From a virus, in IMG/VR virus record IMGVR_UViG_3300005466_000025, positions 38,757 through 102,756 of that record: 64,000 nucleotides of DNA; one strand, 5' to 3'. Position numbers and translations under genes: made by a program. Of this stretch, positions 33,333 to 42,344 are shown one piece after another (the first letter of the stretch is position 1; every line of letters starts with the position of its first letter). The notes below the pieces were generated by a model that was given only the letters and a program-made list of their open reading frames with translations, searched no databases and was not told where the DNA came from.

Positions 33333-33794
33333 TTATCCCTCCTCAAACTCTATATATGCCTGGGCATTTACTGACGCCGCAGCCGTTAATCTAAGAAGCA
33401 AACCGTCTGCCGTAACAGTTTCCTCTGGCTCTCTTCCTAGAGGAAACTGCATTGCAAGTCCTGTCTGTGGGTGAACCCTCCATCTTTTCCAAGTTGTAAG
33501 GGTCGTAGGTTCAGTTGAATAGTTCTTGTTACATGTTGCCTGAACCGTTCTTGTTGCGCCACCAGTCTGCACGATAGTCACAGAGGAACTTCCTGTACCG
33601 TTACCAGCCTGGGTTGAATAGCAAAGCTCAACCAATACCGGCGTGGCGGTAGATGATGTTCCATCAAATGACACAGCAAGCTCAACGATTCTGAGCAGGG
33701 CATTAGAACCTGCGATAACATTTAGAATTGTTTTTGCGGTTGCCGCAGAGAGAGCTACGTCTCCGCCCGTTTCCGCCGAATATCGTGCTGCCAT
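33333..33794 (-). CDS. Putative structural protein, 153 aa
   Basis: A beta-rich, Thr/Ala-rich protein that opens AARYSAETGGDVALSA and ends in an acidic tail. Composition and position among portal-proximal structural genes suggest a virion decoration or tail protein. Confidence 0.6.
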   Translation of the reverse strand: MAARYSAETGGDVALSAATAKTILNVIAGSNALLRIVELAVSFDGTSSTATPVLVELCYSTQAGNGTGSSSVTIVQTGGATRTVQATCNKNYSTEPTTLTTWKRWRVHPQTGLAMQFPLGREPEETVTADGLLLRLTAAASVNAQAYIEFEEG

Positions 33795-33795
33795 T

Positions 33796-34359
33796 TTATG
33801 TCTGCTTATCTCTTAGAGTTACAAGGTAGGACTCACCTGATACGAATGTTCTTGATGTGTTGTTGGCTGTGTGATATGCAGTTGACACATACAGGAACAA
33901 TGTTCCAGTAAACGTTGATGCAACAGACGCCAAGGCAACGTGGGATACAGGAACGTTTCCTGTGAATGCCCCGAATGTCTTCTGTGTGGCTGTAATCTGC
34001 TGATCACCTACGTCTAGAGCCGGTGAACCCCAATCGGTTGCAGAAATCTGTGTTCTGGCATAACCGTTTGTGTTGATGGTTACCGCCTCAGTGATAGTCG
34101 CCAACGTTGAAGTCTTAACTGGCGCTGAGCCTCCCGCCATGTTTAGAAGGAAGAGCCACTTGTTTAGGTTGGACTGTTCCCTTGCCCAGACGTTAAGCAT
34201 GTGTGCCTGACCGTCGTTTGTAAGGGCATTTGGTGAGTAGAATTCCGAATCAAAGATTTTCTTACCTTCAATGTCAAAAATCTCCTCCCGCATTTCAAAC
34301 GCAAGACTGTCAGCGTGGACAATGTTTCTAGCTGGCTTTAGAATCTTTGGAAATCTCAT
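33796..34359 (-). CDS. Putative structural protein, 187 aa
   Basis: The N-terminus is charged (KILKPARNIVHADSL). The rest is beta-rich with W/N-rich segments (HMLNVWAREQSNLNKWLFLLNMAGG), typical of phage tail or decoration proteins. It is located just downstream of the portal gene. Confidence 0.6.
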   Translation of the reverse strand: MRFPKILKPARNIVHADSLAFEMREEIFDIEGKKIFDSEFYSPNALTNDGQAHMLNVWAREQSNLNKWLFLLNMAGGSAPVKTSTLATITEAVTINTNGYARTQISATDWGSPALDVGDQQITATQKTFGAFTGNVPVSHVALASVASTFTGTLFLYVSTAYHTANNTSRTFVSGESYLVTLRDKQT

Positions 34360-34364
34360 AGTGC

Positions 34365-34562
34365 TTATTCACCTCCTTGAATGTCTTCTGATGGGTACTC
34401 CTCAAATGCACGCACTTCCTCAATAAGACTGTCGCTCATTGTAACCGTGCGTCTTTCACCGCACTCGCGGTCGGCACAATATTGAACCTCATATGGTTCA
34501 TCATGCTCAATTGGATCAAATGAATAAAATTGTGTAAGCCATTCATGCTTATGCTTGCTCAT
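34365..34562 (-). CDS. Small hypothetical protein, 65 aa
   Basis: The preferred start is ATG 34562 (SKHKHEWLTQF), with GGAGGAAG 7 nt upstream, overlapping the portal 3' end. It has CADRECG, a possible zinc pair, with His residues at the start and an acidic C-terminus. Confidence 0.6.
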   Translation of the reverse strand: MSKHKHEWLTQFYSFDPIEHDEPYEVQYCADRECGERRTVTMSDSLIEEVRAFEEYPSEDIQGGE

Positions 34563-36441
34563 CTGGTACTTCCTCCTCATCTACATGTGTAATGTTTCCA
34601 TCGTCATCCCTAACAACTGTTTTTCTTATCTTTTTAGATGGAGTCTCCGAGGCCTTTACTTCCACATTAACAACAGGTGGTTCCTGTGGCTTAAGACTTT
34701 TCTTAATCTCCTCAACTTCAGACAAAACTGCCTTAGTCATTTTAGCAGTTTCTTTGTCCTCTTCTGAGGTTTCATTGTTAACAATTATAATTCTTTCCCT
34801 GTCGTTATAATATCTGCCTTGTTCATCGATTCCAGCCTCCCCAAACTTTGCGTCCCTTTGCTTTGGCTTAGTTGGCATACCTGAATTCTGGGCTGCCGGA
34901 TCAACCTTGTGTCCCTTAAGGGCCGCTGATTCCCTAAGCTTCTGAAGCTCATGTTCATTGGCTGCCTGCTCCTGCTCGGCAAGCTTCTCAAGATTTCTCT
35001 GTGTTTCCTGCCATGACAACAGCGGGATACCCAACTGGTCAAGCATTTCACGAACGTCAACCTCTGGAACCCCACCATTCTTGTTGGCGATGGCCCCAAT
35101 GATTGCACGCATTGTTTCAGTATCACGGGAGTCAAATCCGGTGGTTACCTTCTCAGCCTTGGGACCACCAGGGCCGAAGTTAACCTCTAGCAACTGAGGG
35201 ATCATATAGCGATTGATAAGATCGTCAATCTCCTCCATTACGATAGCCTGGGACTCCTGGAATATGTCGCCAAACTGCTCGGCAACATTTCTGGATGACT
35301 GTCCGCCCTGTCCCTCAACAAGGGACTGTTCCGGAACCATCATTGATCGTAGCTTTAGAACGTCGAGGTACTTGAATGTTGTGTCCAAGGCATCGAAGTT
35401 GGCCTTGCTCTCCAACTGTTGAATCTCCCACTTCTTCTGGGTTGTGATCCTATCGTCCGCCATATTTGTGTGGGGATCAGATGGAAGGGAACCGTTGGCA
35501 CCTGAACGCATTTGTTCAGCGAAGGCCAATGCCTCCGGTGCATAGTCAACAGGATTTCCATCGGCGTCAAATGCTGTTTCCCCAGGATGGTATACAACCA
35601 TTGGAGGATCGGCCCAACGCTCAAAGGCTCGGTCAGCTAGACCGAACTTGTACCAATAGCTCCACCAATATCTGTAGGCATAGCCTAGGCGTGGGTATCC
35701 CCATAGGGAGCCATATACTGAGTCCTTTTCATTGGTTGCCCACAATGCCCAGTCAAGAGGAACATCGGCCACCTTACTTGAGGAGTTTCCTCCGAACTCC
35801 CGGAGGGGCTGTCCTGATGTACCAAAGGCACCTATACCTGAGTTAGGTGCAAAGTCAATGCCGTTGAAGTCACCCTTGGCGCTCCAATGCGGGGTAACAA
35901 AGCGCGGATTAAGTGCCAGGAAGGGCTTCCAAACTAGGGCATCAACACTCTTGCTGTCCCATACTGGTAGCTCTGGCTGATCTGGATTGTCCCTGTCCAC
36001 ATAAGTCCAGTCTGGATTTTCATATTCAAATCTCTTGACCATGGCAGAGTAGCCAAAGGAAAAGCAGTTGGTGTACGCCAAAATGAGTCGTCCATAAATT
36101 CTCCTCAAACAGTTGTCAACGAATGCCGCCCGTTTTGCATCGGTGCATCTGATATACCATGGCGCTCTAACGAGTGGCACCTTGATAAACATCAGTCCGA
36201 ACGATAAGATAGGGTCCCTTTGCATCTGTTCCAGCTTGCTAAGGGAAATCTTGGTCATATCAAATGGCTGACCAAGAAGGTCAGACATTGAATTCCAGTT
36301 AACCCACTGGTCCGATGCCGATCTAGTAGTAGGCCGTCTGTCCTGTGCCAGTCTCTTCTTTAGACGATCTTCAACGCTACCGTTTCCATTGGAATCAGCA
36401 AATTTTGCAATTCTATTGAATTCAGATGAATCTATAGTCAT
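34549..36441 (-). CDS. Portal protein
   Basis: This 630-residue protein lies directly after the large terminase. The segment from about residue 70 (QMQRDPILSFGLMFIKVPLVRAPW), helical DNA-channel-like repeats, and the long acidic/Lys-rich C-terminal tail fit the Mu gp29/DUF935-type portal family. It forms the dodecameric gate for DNA packaging and tail joining. The assignment rests mainly on position and size. Confidence 0.7.
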   Translation of the reverse strand: MTIDSSEFNRIAKFADSNGNGSVEDRLKKRLAQDRRPTTRSASDQWVNWNSMSDLLGQPFDMTKISLSKLEQMQRDPILSFGLMFIKVPLVRAPWYIRCTDAKRAAFVDNCLRRIYGRLILAYTNCFSFGYSAMVKRFEYENPDWTYVDRDNPDQPELPVWDSKSVDALVWKPFLALNPRFVTPHWSAKGDFNGIDFAPNSGIGAFGTSGQPLREFGGNSSSKVADVPLDWALWATNEKDSVYGSLWGYPRLGYAYRYWWSYWYKFGLADRAFERWADPPMVVYHPGETAFDADGNPVDYAPEALAFAEQMRSGANGSLPSDPHTNMADDRITTQKKWEIQQLESKANFDALDTTFKYLDVLKLRSMMVPEQSLVEGQGGQSSRNVAEQFGDIFQESQAIVMEEIDDLINRYMIPQLLEVNFGPGGPKAEKVTTGFDSRDTETMRAIIGAIANKNGGVPEVDVREMLDQLGIPLLSWQETQRNLEKLAEQEQAANEHELQKLRESAALKGHKVDPAAQNSGMPTKPKQRDAKFGEAGIDEQGRYYNDRERIIIVNNETSEEDKETAKMTKAVLSEVEEIKKSLKPQEPPVVNVEVKASETPSKKIRKTVVRDDDGNITHVDEEEVPDEQA

Positions 36442-36444
36442 ATA

Positions 36445-38211
36445 TTATCTCGGCATATATCTTTTGGCAGACGACTTTATCGGTGATTTCCACACCGTTT
36501 CATGAATATTACCGTCAGTCCTTGGACCGCTTGCTGTGATTGACCCCTTCTTTTCCAATACTTTAAGGTTTTCCATGGTATATCTGAAGTTTGACATGGT
36601 GTGGTTGAAGTCATCCACCGGCTTTTCCATCTCATATTCGAATCCCATCTTCTTTGATGGGTAGTGATATGCCTCGGCCTCAATCGGAAACATCTTTACT
36701 GCTTCAATATCAACGGCGAATAGATCGTCCTTTAGGATGGCATTGCATGTCTTGATCTGCTCAATGATATCCCTTGTGCATATAAACATACATCTTAGAC
36801 CCATTCTAATGAAGTCCCTTCTGGCTGCCGCAACGGCGGGGTCGTCAAATCTCCATCGAACCTTCCATTGTGGTCCATATTTTGCTACATAATTGGCTTC
36901 CTTAGCCTTAATCAACTCTGCAATTTCAATATTACCAGTTTCAGCACGGTATATTTCATCAAAACACACCCTTGTTCCAGCCTTGAGAAGCTTCATTGGG
37001 CCTTCGCTTCTTGTCTGGTTCTTTCCATAGACCATTGTGTCCTGGGCCAGGATTTGATACCAGTTCACGGCTGACGGAGTGGTTCCGCCTCCATAGTCGA
37101 TGCCCATTACAATTGTCCCAAGGTCAGGAGTAGGGGCGTACCACTTGATTCCATAGCGTTCCAAATCCCATGACTTGAATACCATTCCCCCGGTTTCCGG
37201 CTTGGAACATTCCTGCTGAGCCTCCCACTCCTCCTGATCAGAGGACTGGAATCTCTTGTGGGTGTTGTCCAGGTCAACAAAGCCTTGACTCTTAAAGAGC
37301 TTCCCCTTGCATACCTCATTGAATCTTCTTGGGCGTCCGTCCTCCCACTTTCCCTTCACCACCATATTGCAGTTGCAAAGCTCTTCCTCAGGCTTGTCCT
37401 TATTCTCCGGTGCCTCCCTGCATCCAGGCTGATTCTTTGTTGTCTCATACACACACCATGTGTATAGCTCCCACGGTGGCTTGAACCCCTGCTTTTTAGC
37501 CTCATTAATTTCATCAACAAGCTTCTGCATGGGTCCAAAGGGGCGCTGACGTGTTGAGGTAACCCAGTCCTGCGCCTTGATTACAGTCTCACTTCCGTCC
37601 TCATTGGTTATTGTTTTGGACTGGGATATATGTCTTGACTGCTGCCATACGTCGGGTGGCATCTGGTCCTGCTCGTCGGCATGGACCTTTTGATTGTGGG
37701 GTCCTGACACGGCGGACATTGTTCCTGGGACAATCTCCACCAGGGAGCCATTATCGAACCTTGTCTCTGATTCAATAGTCCTAACAATTTTAGGATGGTC
37801 CTTTGGTTCATATACACCCTCTCCTCCGTGGACAATAAGGAACTTCTTGAGGTTCTCATAGGCCCTCTTTGACTGGGCCTCAATGGCACCCACAGTAAGG
37901 GACTCACACCCTGGCTTGAACAGGGAGTTTAGAAGGTGAAGGATGGCTGAGCTAGCGGTCTTTGATCCACCACGATTAGCCATGGCAACGGCAGCCGTGA
38001 CCCTCTCAAAATATAGATCGGCAATAAAACTGAACGGCGCCTGATGGCCGTCGCAAACAGCCACCCTAGGGATGTTCATTTTAAGATGTTTTAAAATCCA
38101 GGCGTGAAGTTCATCGTCGGTCTGTGGTCCCTTGACCGCAGATTGCTTTTTAAGTTCCGCTAGATTCTTCGCTAATCTCTGAAGGTCCTTCGTCCCTAAC
38201 GACTTCAGCAT
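36445..38211 (-). CDS. Terminase large subunit
   Basis: The start is uncertain. ATG 38211 overlaps the small subunit by 62 bases; an upstream ATG at 38343 would overlap it by 194. The ATPase part has MANRGGSKT (Walker A) and KVHADEQDQ (Walker B plus catalytic acid). The nuclease part starts with VMGIDYGGG and a second Asp in RWRFDDPAV. It cuts concatemers and drives DNA into the prohead through the portal encoded next. Confidence 0.85.
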   Translation of the reverse strand: MLKSLGTKDLQRLAKNLAELKKQSAVKGPQTDDELHAWILKHLKMNIPRVAVCDGHQAPFSFIADLYFERVTAAVAMANRGGSKTASSAILHLLNSLFKPGCESLTVGAIEAQSKRAYENLKKFLIVHGGEGVYEPKDHPKIVRTIESETRFDNGSLVEIVPGTMSAVSGPHNQKVHADEQDQMPPDVWQQSRHISQSKTITNEDGSETVIKAQDWVTSTRQRPFGPMQKLVDEINEAKKQGFKPPWELYTWCVYETTKNQPGCREAPENKDKPEEELCNCNMVVKGKWEDGRPRRFNEVCKGKLFKSQGFVDLDNTHKRFQSSDQEEWEAQQECSKPETGGMVFKSWDLERYGIKWYAPTPDLGTIVMGIDYGGGTTPSAVNWYQILAQDTMVYGKNQTRSEGPMKLLKAGTRVCFDEIYRAETGNIEIAELIKAKEANYVAKYGPQWKVRWRFDDPAVAAARRDFIRMGLRCMFICTRDIIEQIKTCNAILKDDLFAVDIEAVKMFPIEAEAYHYPSKKMGFEYEMEKPVDDFNHTMSNFRYTMENLKVLEKKGSITASGPRTDGNIHETVWKSPIKSSAKRYMPR

Positions 38212-38596
38212 CTCCAATTCGGATGACTCCGGAGTCCCTGAGTTCCCCGAGTTGGTCTGCGACGAGGGCAAGGAGTTCTTCTCTTCTAAGTTGGTCAATC
38301 TTTTCCTCTTCTTCCACTGTAATTTTACGCTCCTGCTCCTCAATCCTCATTAGCGTATTGAATGTGGCCGACGCAACCTTCTCCCCACCTTCTAGGACAA
38401 TATCCCTCATCCTCTGGTAGAATAGATCGGCATCTTCCCGTACCTGCTCGGCTACATGTTCAGAAGCCCGAGGCTTTTTAGGACGGCCGCCCATTTTTCC
38501 ATACTCGGCACCAGCCCGTCCCTGTTTATGTAATTCAAGCATTCTTTGACGACGGGCTTCCCGCTCCTCGTCTGAAATGTTCACCATTTTTCCCAT
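38150..38596 (-). CDS. Terminase small subunit (putative)
   Basis: This 148-residue protein has a basic N-terminal region with KQGRAGAEYGKMGGRPKKPRA, followed by long charged helices. It sits immediately upstream of the large subunit, the usual order. It recognises the packaging site and stimulates the motor. A TACAAT element 11-16 bases before the ATG may be its leftward -10. Confidence 0.65.
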   Translation of the reverse strand: MGKMVNISDEEREARRQRMLELHKQGRAGAEYGKMGGRPKKPRASEHVAEQVREDADLFYQRMRDIVLEGGEKVASATFNTLMRIEEQERKITVEEEEKIDQLRREELLALVADQLGELRDSGVIRIGDAEVVRDEGPSEISEESSGT

Positions 38597-38670
38597 AACC
38601 TATAAAATTGTACCCTTACAGAATCCTTACCCACCTGTAACTAAAAACACTTCTAGGGGTAGGGTCAGGA

Positions 38671-38679
38671 TGCTATAAT
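38671..38679 (+). promoter_or_regulatory. Extended -10 promoter P1 of the dnaB region
   Basis: TGCTATAAT preceded by AGGGTCA. Predicted +1 is near 38686, at the foot of the inverted repeat 38691-38754. No clear -35. Confidence 0.6.
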
Positions 38680-38690
38680 TTCACCGTACT

Positions 38691-38754
38691 ATAGAGGAGA
38701 AGTAGTAATACAAGGAAGTATATGAATAAATTTATCTATTACTACTCTCCTTAT
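38691..38754 (+). promoter_or_regulatory. Long hairpin with a ribosome-binding site in its loop
   Basis: AGTAGTAATA (38701-38710) pairs with TATTACTACT (38737-38746), and AGGAG (38695-38699) with CTCCT across one bulged A. The loop holds AAGGAAG and the ATG of a 28-codon ORF. This could be an RNA switch on the leader from P1, or a protein-binding palindrome. Confidence 0.55.
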
Positions 38755-38808
38755 AAGTATTTCTTTAAAATAGAATATGATGATTATAACTTATTTATTA
38801 TCTTCTAA
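38722..38808 (+). CDS. Possible 28-aa Tyr/Phe-rich leader peptide
   Basis: ATG 38722 follows AAGGAAG by 3-4 bases in the hairpin loop. The peptide is rich in Tyr, Phe and Ile (IYYYSPYKYFF). A leader peptide or a chance ORF in AT-rich DNA are both possible. Confidence 0.35.
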   Translation: MNKFIYYYSPYKYFFKIEYDDYNLFIIF

Positions 38809-38900
38809 TTATATTCTTTATTAATACTTATTATATATAGCGCAGTTGCATTTCTTAACAAAGCCCTTACAGGTTCCTCAGAAGTGGGAGTACAGGGTCA

Positions 38901-38909
38901 TGCTATGAT
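38901..38909 (+). promoter_or_regulatory. Extended -10 promoter P2 of dnaB
   Basis: TGCTATGAT, again preceded by AGGGTCA, lies 28 bases before the dnaB start codon. Predicted +1 is near 38916, leaving a short leader with GGAGG. Confidence 0.55.
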
Positions 38910-38936
38910 GTTCCCTCTTCTACAGATGGAGGTTAG

Positions 38937-40166
38937 TTGGACTTTGAACGAAAACTGATAAACGCTACTGCCCAACGAAGTAATGTTGAGTCCCTACTTT
39001 TGGACGGAATTTCAGAGACTCATTTTGCTGACGAGGAAAATGTAGCAATCTTTAACTTCATGACGGACCACTTCAGGAAGTACAAAACTTCCCCGTCCCT
39101 AGAAGTTGTTAAGGAGGCCTTCCCTGAACACCTGTTTGAAACTGAACAGGACACATTGCAATATCTTAAGGATGAATTTCTAAAGGTAGTTAAAAGACGA
39201 TATGCAATGCAGGCTATTTGGGACCTTGCTGAAGCTGTAGATGATAAGGAATTAGTGGGTAATATTGATGCCCTATTCCTAGAAAAATCTAGGGAACTTG
39301 CACAGATTGTTCCTGTAACACAGCTTAGTAAGTTCTCCGATATGGATAAGAGAATTCTATCCTATGAATCAGGGGATGATATTGTTGATGGAATCTTCAT
39401 GGGAATTCCTGACTTTGACTTCCTTACTTCCGGAATTCAGGCTCATGAATATGTAACAATTTCCGGATTCTCAGGGACAGGTAAGTCAACCCTTGCACAG
39501 TGGATGTTATTCAATGCATATATGCAAGGAAAAACACCCATGTATATCTCCCTTGAAATGGAGGCAAAGGCCCTTCTTAGAAAGTGGGATACCATGGCAA
39601 TGAACTTTGAATATCATCGACTGAAAAGGCAGAGACTAAGTGAAGAGGATATTGAACGCTGGAAGGAACGGGCTGATGCTGTTAAAAGCGCAGATAATGA
39701 TATCATCATTCTGGATGATGTCGCTGGCTGCACTGTTGACCGCGTATATGCTGAGCTTACTAGGTATCAACCCGATATTTTGTGCATTGACTACATCACT
39801 CTTATGGATACACCTCGCTCTGCTGGTGGAACGCAGATGTGGGAGAAAGTCGTCACCCTTACCCGACAACTCAAACAGACAAGTCGGACTCTGGGAATTC
39901 CTATCATAGGAGTAGCTCAGACAAACAGATCAGGATATCAAACAGGCGCTCAGTTGGACAACATTGCGTTCTCCCAGAGCATCGTGAACGATTCTGATAT
40001 AATCCTCGGGTTGGGAGCACCGGACGAGGAGAGCAAGAGGAACAATAAAATGACGGTGCGGTTACTTAAAAACAGGGACGGACAGGTTAAGGAAACTGAC
40101 CTACTATGGAAGATGGATACCATGGAATTCGGCCCGTGGAAAGAGGCTTACGCCTTTACTAACTAA
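38937..40166 (+). CDS. Replicative DNA helicase, DnaB family
   Basis: This 409-residue protein starts at TTG with GGAGG 4 nt upstream. An N-terminal helical domain (1-130) precedes a RecA-fold ATPase with SGFSGTGKST (Walker A, about 182), YISLEM (H1a), DILCIDYITLM (Walker B) and GVAQTNRSG (H3). It unwinds the fork ahead of the phage polymerase and works with the DnaG-like primase at 45.8 kb. Confidence 0.9.
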   Translation: MDFERKLINATAQRSNVESLLLDGISETHFADEENVAIFNFMTDHFRKYKTSPSLEVVKEAFPEHLFETEQDTLQYLKDEFLKVVKRRYAMQAIWDLAEAVDDKELVGNIDALFLEKSRELAQIVPVTQLSKFSDMDKRILSYESGDDIVDGIFMGIPDFDFLTSGIQAHEYVTISGFSGTGKSTLAQWMLFNAYMQGKTPMYISLEMEAKALLRKWDTMAMNFEYHRLKRQRLSEEDIERWKERADAVKSADNDIIILDDVAGCTVDRVYAELTRYQPDILCIDYITLMDTPRSAGGTQMWEKVVTLTRQLKQTSRTLGIPIIGVAQTNRSGYQTGAQLDNIAFSQSIVNDSDIILGLGAPDEESKRNNKMTVRLLKNRDGQVKETDLLWKMDTMEFGPWKEAYAFTN

Positions 40167-40186
40167 GAAGGAGAGTAACAAAGTAA

Positions 40187-40831
40187 ATGAAAAAGCTAAT
40201 TGCTTTTATCACAGTGGGGGTTGCTTTAGTTGCCGCTTCAGCATCATCGGCCACAGTTGACAAGATTACTATTTGTCACGGAGCAGGGCAGGAGGGAACG
40301 ACTCAGTATGTCACCCTTGAACTGCCATATGAGGCTGTTTATGGACAGGGCGGTCATTTCAATGAAAATGGAACGACCCAGGCTGGACATGAACAGGATT
40401 ATCTAGGGGAGTGTCAGGGAACAGAGGAACCACCAGTTGATCCCCCTGTTGACCCGCCAGTTAATCCTCCCGTTGTACCTCCTGTAGTTCAGGACTGTGT
40501 ATATACGGGTGCCGGTAAGGATGGACAGGTTGATGCATTTGGAGGAAGCAATAATGATTGTGCCCCTCTGCCTGGACCGCCTGTGGTAACAACAACTCCA
40601 CCAAGTGAACGAACTGTAATTGTGGAGAAGGTAGTCTTTAAGGATAAAATCGTTAATGTCGTAAAGATCAAGTATAAGACAAAGGTCAAGACGGTAGTTA
40701 AATACAAGACAATTGTCAAGACGGTGAAGGTGAAGGTATTTGTTCCTAGACCTGACAAGCCAACCGTCAAGAAGTGCCCACCATTCACAAAGCTCTACAA
40801 GGGCATTTGTGCCGCGATGGGTAACGGATAA
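40187..40831 (+). CDS. Secreted/virion surface protein with Pro-Val linker and Lys-Val repeats
   Basis: This 214-residue protein has a signal peptide at 1-22 (KKLIAFITVGVALVAASASSA). A domain with KITICHGAGQ and two more Cys and His residues (to about 80) resembles short 'ICHATG' domains of actinobacterial secreted proteins. A PPVDPPV-type linker, then a beta-repeat region rich in Lys/Val/Thr (VKIKYKTKVKTVVKYKT), and a Cys-containing tail follow. It lies between dnaB and nucleotide genes. The role is unknown. Confidence 0.65.
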   Translation: MKKLIAFITVGVALVAASASSATVDKITICHGAGQEGTTQYVTLELPYEAVYGQGGHFNENGTTQAGHEQDYLGECQGTEEPPVDPPVDPPVNPPVVPPVVQDCVYTGAGKDGQVDAFGGSNNDCAPLPGPPVVTTTPPSERTVIVEKVVFKDKIVNVVKIKYKTKVKTVVKYKTIVKTVKVKVFVPRPDKPTVKKCPPFTKLYKGICAAMGNG

Positions 40832-41395
40832 ATGAAATACTACGCGGGCATAGGTTCAAGAAAAACTCCTAAGGATATCCTTGACCTAATGCATTCAATT
40901 GCCCGTGGCCTGTATCACCAGGGGTATACGCTCAGATCGGGCGGTGCCCCTGGTGCAGATCAGGCTTTTGAATGGGGTGTGTGGAACTCAACACAACGGG
41001 AAGTATTTATTAATCCTGGAATAACCCCAACGGAAATCTTTCTTCCTTGGAAATCCTTTGAGGAAGGAACGAGGCCTCCTTTCATTCCAAAGCTAGAGGA
41101 ACCACAGAAGGAAGCCTATAATATTGCCGCCGAGTTTCATCCCCAATGGAAGTTTCTAAAGTGGGGCGCAAAGAAACTACAGGCACGCAATGTTCATCAA
41201 GTTTTGGGGCCGGATGTAACCAATCCAACCCCGTCAGAATTTATCATTTGTTGGACTCCCAAGGCCGCTGGTTCAGGGGGAACAGGACAGGCTATTCGTA
41301 TCGCCAAAGCCTGGGAGGTTCCTGTTTATGATCTTGCAGATGATCAACAATTATTTGAACTGAAGGTGAGGCTAAATGGAAGCTTTATCATTTGA
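40832..41395 (+). CDS. SLOG-family (DprA/LOG-like) Rossmann protein
   Basis: This 187-residue protein has YYAGIGSRKTP at the start, TLRSGGAPGADQAFE in the middle and AGSGGTGQAIRIA plus PVYDL at the end, the nucleotide-binding pattern of the YspA/SLOG superfamily. Such proteins bind or hydrolyse nucleotide ligands. Its TAATG link and overlap with the IMPDH-like gene suggest a role in nucleotide metabolism or signalling. Confidence 0.75.
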   Translation: MKYYAGIGSRKTPKDILDLMHSIARGLYHQGYTLRSGGAPGADQAFEWGVWNSTQREVFINPGITPTEIFLPWKSFEEGTRPPFIPKLEEPQKEAYNIAAEFHPQWKFLKWGAKKLQARNVHQVLGPDVTNPTPSEFIICWTPKAAGSGGTGQAIRIAKAWEVPVYDLADDQQLFELKVRLNGSFII

Positions 41396-42344
41396 CGATG
41401 TTCTACTTGTACCTCAGTATAGTGATGTTCGTAGCCGCAGGGATATTAGTCTTGACTCACTTGTAACAAACAATATTGGAGTCACATTCCCTATTATTTC
41501 CGCAAATATGCCGAGTGTTACAGGACCCAGGCTTGCCGCCAACATGTGGCACCTTGGAGGGTTCAGTATCCTTCCAAGATTCAATACCATAGGTGCGGCC
41601 GTTATGGATTATAGGGCTGTCGTTCTTGACGGTGCCAATTGTGGTGTATCACTGGGACTTGACTCCGAGGAGACAGGCAAAAGATATGAGGCACTATATA
41701 AGGAGGGTGCCAGAATTTTTTGTATTGATGTTGCCCACGGCCATCATGAACGGATGGTCAATATGATCAAAGCTGTTAAAGGATGGTATGAGGATGTGGA
41801 AGTTATTGCGGGAAATGTTGCCACTAGTTCTGGTTGCGTTGACCTTGCCGAAGCGGGTGCGGACGCGATCAAAGTTGGTATTGGTCCGGGGGCGGCATGT
41901 ACCACCAGGGAAGTCACAGGATTCGGAGTCCCACAACTCACAGCCCTAGAGGAGTGTGTGAGGGTCAAGGAATTATTTCCAAATATTAAGATCATTGCTG
42001 ATGGTGGAATCAAAAACTCCGGGGATATTGTCAAGGCACTTGCCTTTGGTGCTGACACCGTGATGCTTGGTAGGCTCCTGGCTGGTGCCAAGGAGGCCCC
42101 ACACCCTGGTCAATACTTCGGCAACGCATCTGCTAGAATAAGGGACTACAGGGCACCGGAGGGTGTTGAAGGTCAAGTTGAGGTTGAGGGTTTCCTAGAG
42201 GATATAATCAAGAATTTGACCTGGGGAATTAGATCAGGTCTGTCCTATGCAGGGGTGTCCTCAATCTATCATCTACATAGTAAGGACATTGAATATACTA
42301 TTGTAAGTCCACAGACAATGACTGAGACAAGGACAAGGATTTAA
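41376..42344 (+). CDS. IMP dehydrogenase / GMP reductase family enzyme
   Basis: This 322-residue TIM-barrel protein has LSFDDVLLVPQYS, DVAHGHH, IAGNVAT, KVGIGPGAACTTREVTGFG (catalytic Cys loop), IADGGIKNSGD and MLGRLLAG. It lacks CBS domains. The family either oxidises IMP to XMP or reduces GMP to IMP with NAD(P). The CTTREVTGFGVPQ loop does not decide between them. It belongs to a nucleotide operon with thyX and nrdJ. Confidence 0.85.
   Translation: MEALSFDDVLLVPQYSDVRSRRDISLDSLVTNNIGVTFPIISANMPSVTGPRLAANMWHLGGFSILPRFNTIGAAVMDYRAVVLDGANCGVSLGLDSEETGKRYEALYKEGARIFCIDVAHGHHERMVNMIKAVKGWYEDVEVIAGNVATSSGCVDLAEAGADAIKVGIGPGAACTTREVTGFGVPQLTALEECVRVKELFPNIKIIADGGIKNSGDIVKALAFGADTVMLGRLLAGAKEAPHPGQYFGNASARIRDYRAPEGVEGQVEVEGFLEDIIKNLTWGIRSGLSYAGVSSIYHLHSKDIEYTIVSPQTMTETRTRI

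Larger units (their letters stand above)
38597..38936 (+). other. Divergent control region and candidate replication origin
   Basis: This 340-base gap lies between leftward terminase and rightward dnaB. Its centre (38700-38850) is very AT-rich. ATAAGTATT (38753-38761) is repeated inverted as AATACTTAT (38823-38831). CCCTTACAG occurs as a direct repeat at 38613-38621 and 38864-38872, with an inverted CTGTAA at 38635-38640. Two rightward extended -10 elements flank the AT-rich part. Origin function is inference. Confidence 0.45.

Noticed and set aside
41376-42344. Calling this gene guaB or guaC
   Set aside because: The catalytic loop is compatible with either IMP dehydrogenase or GMP reductase and CBS domains are absent, so only the family is given.
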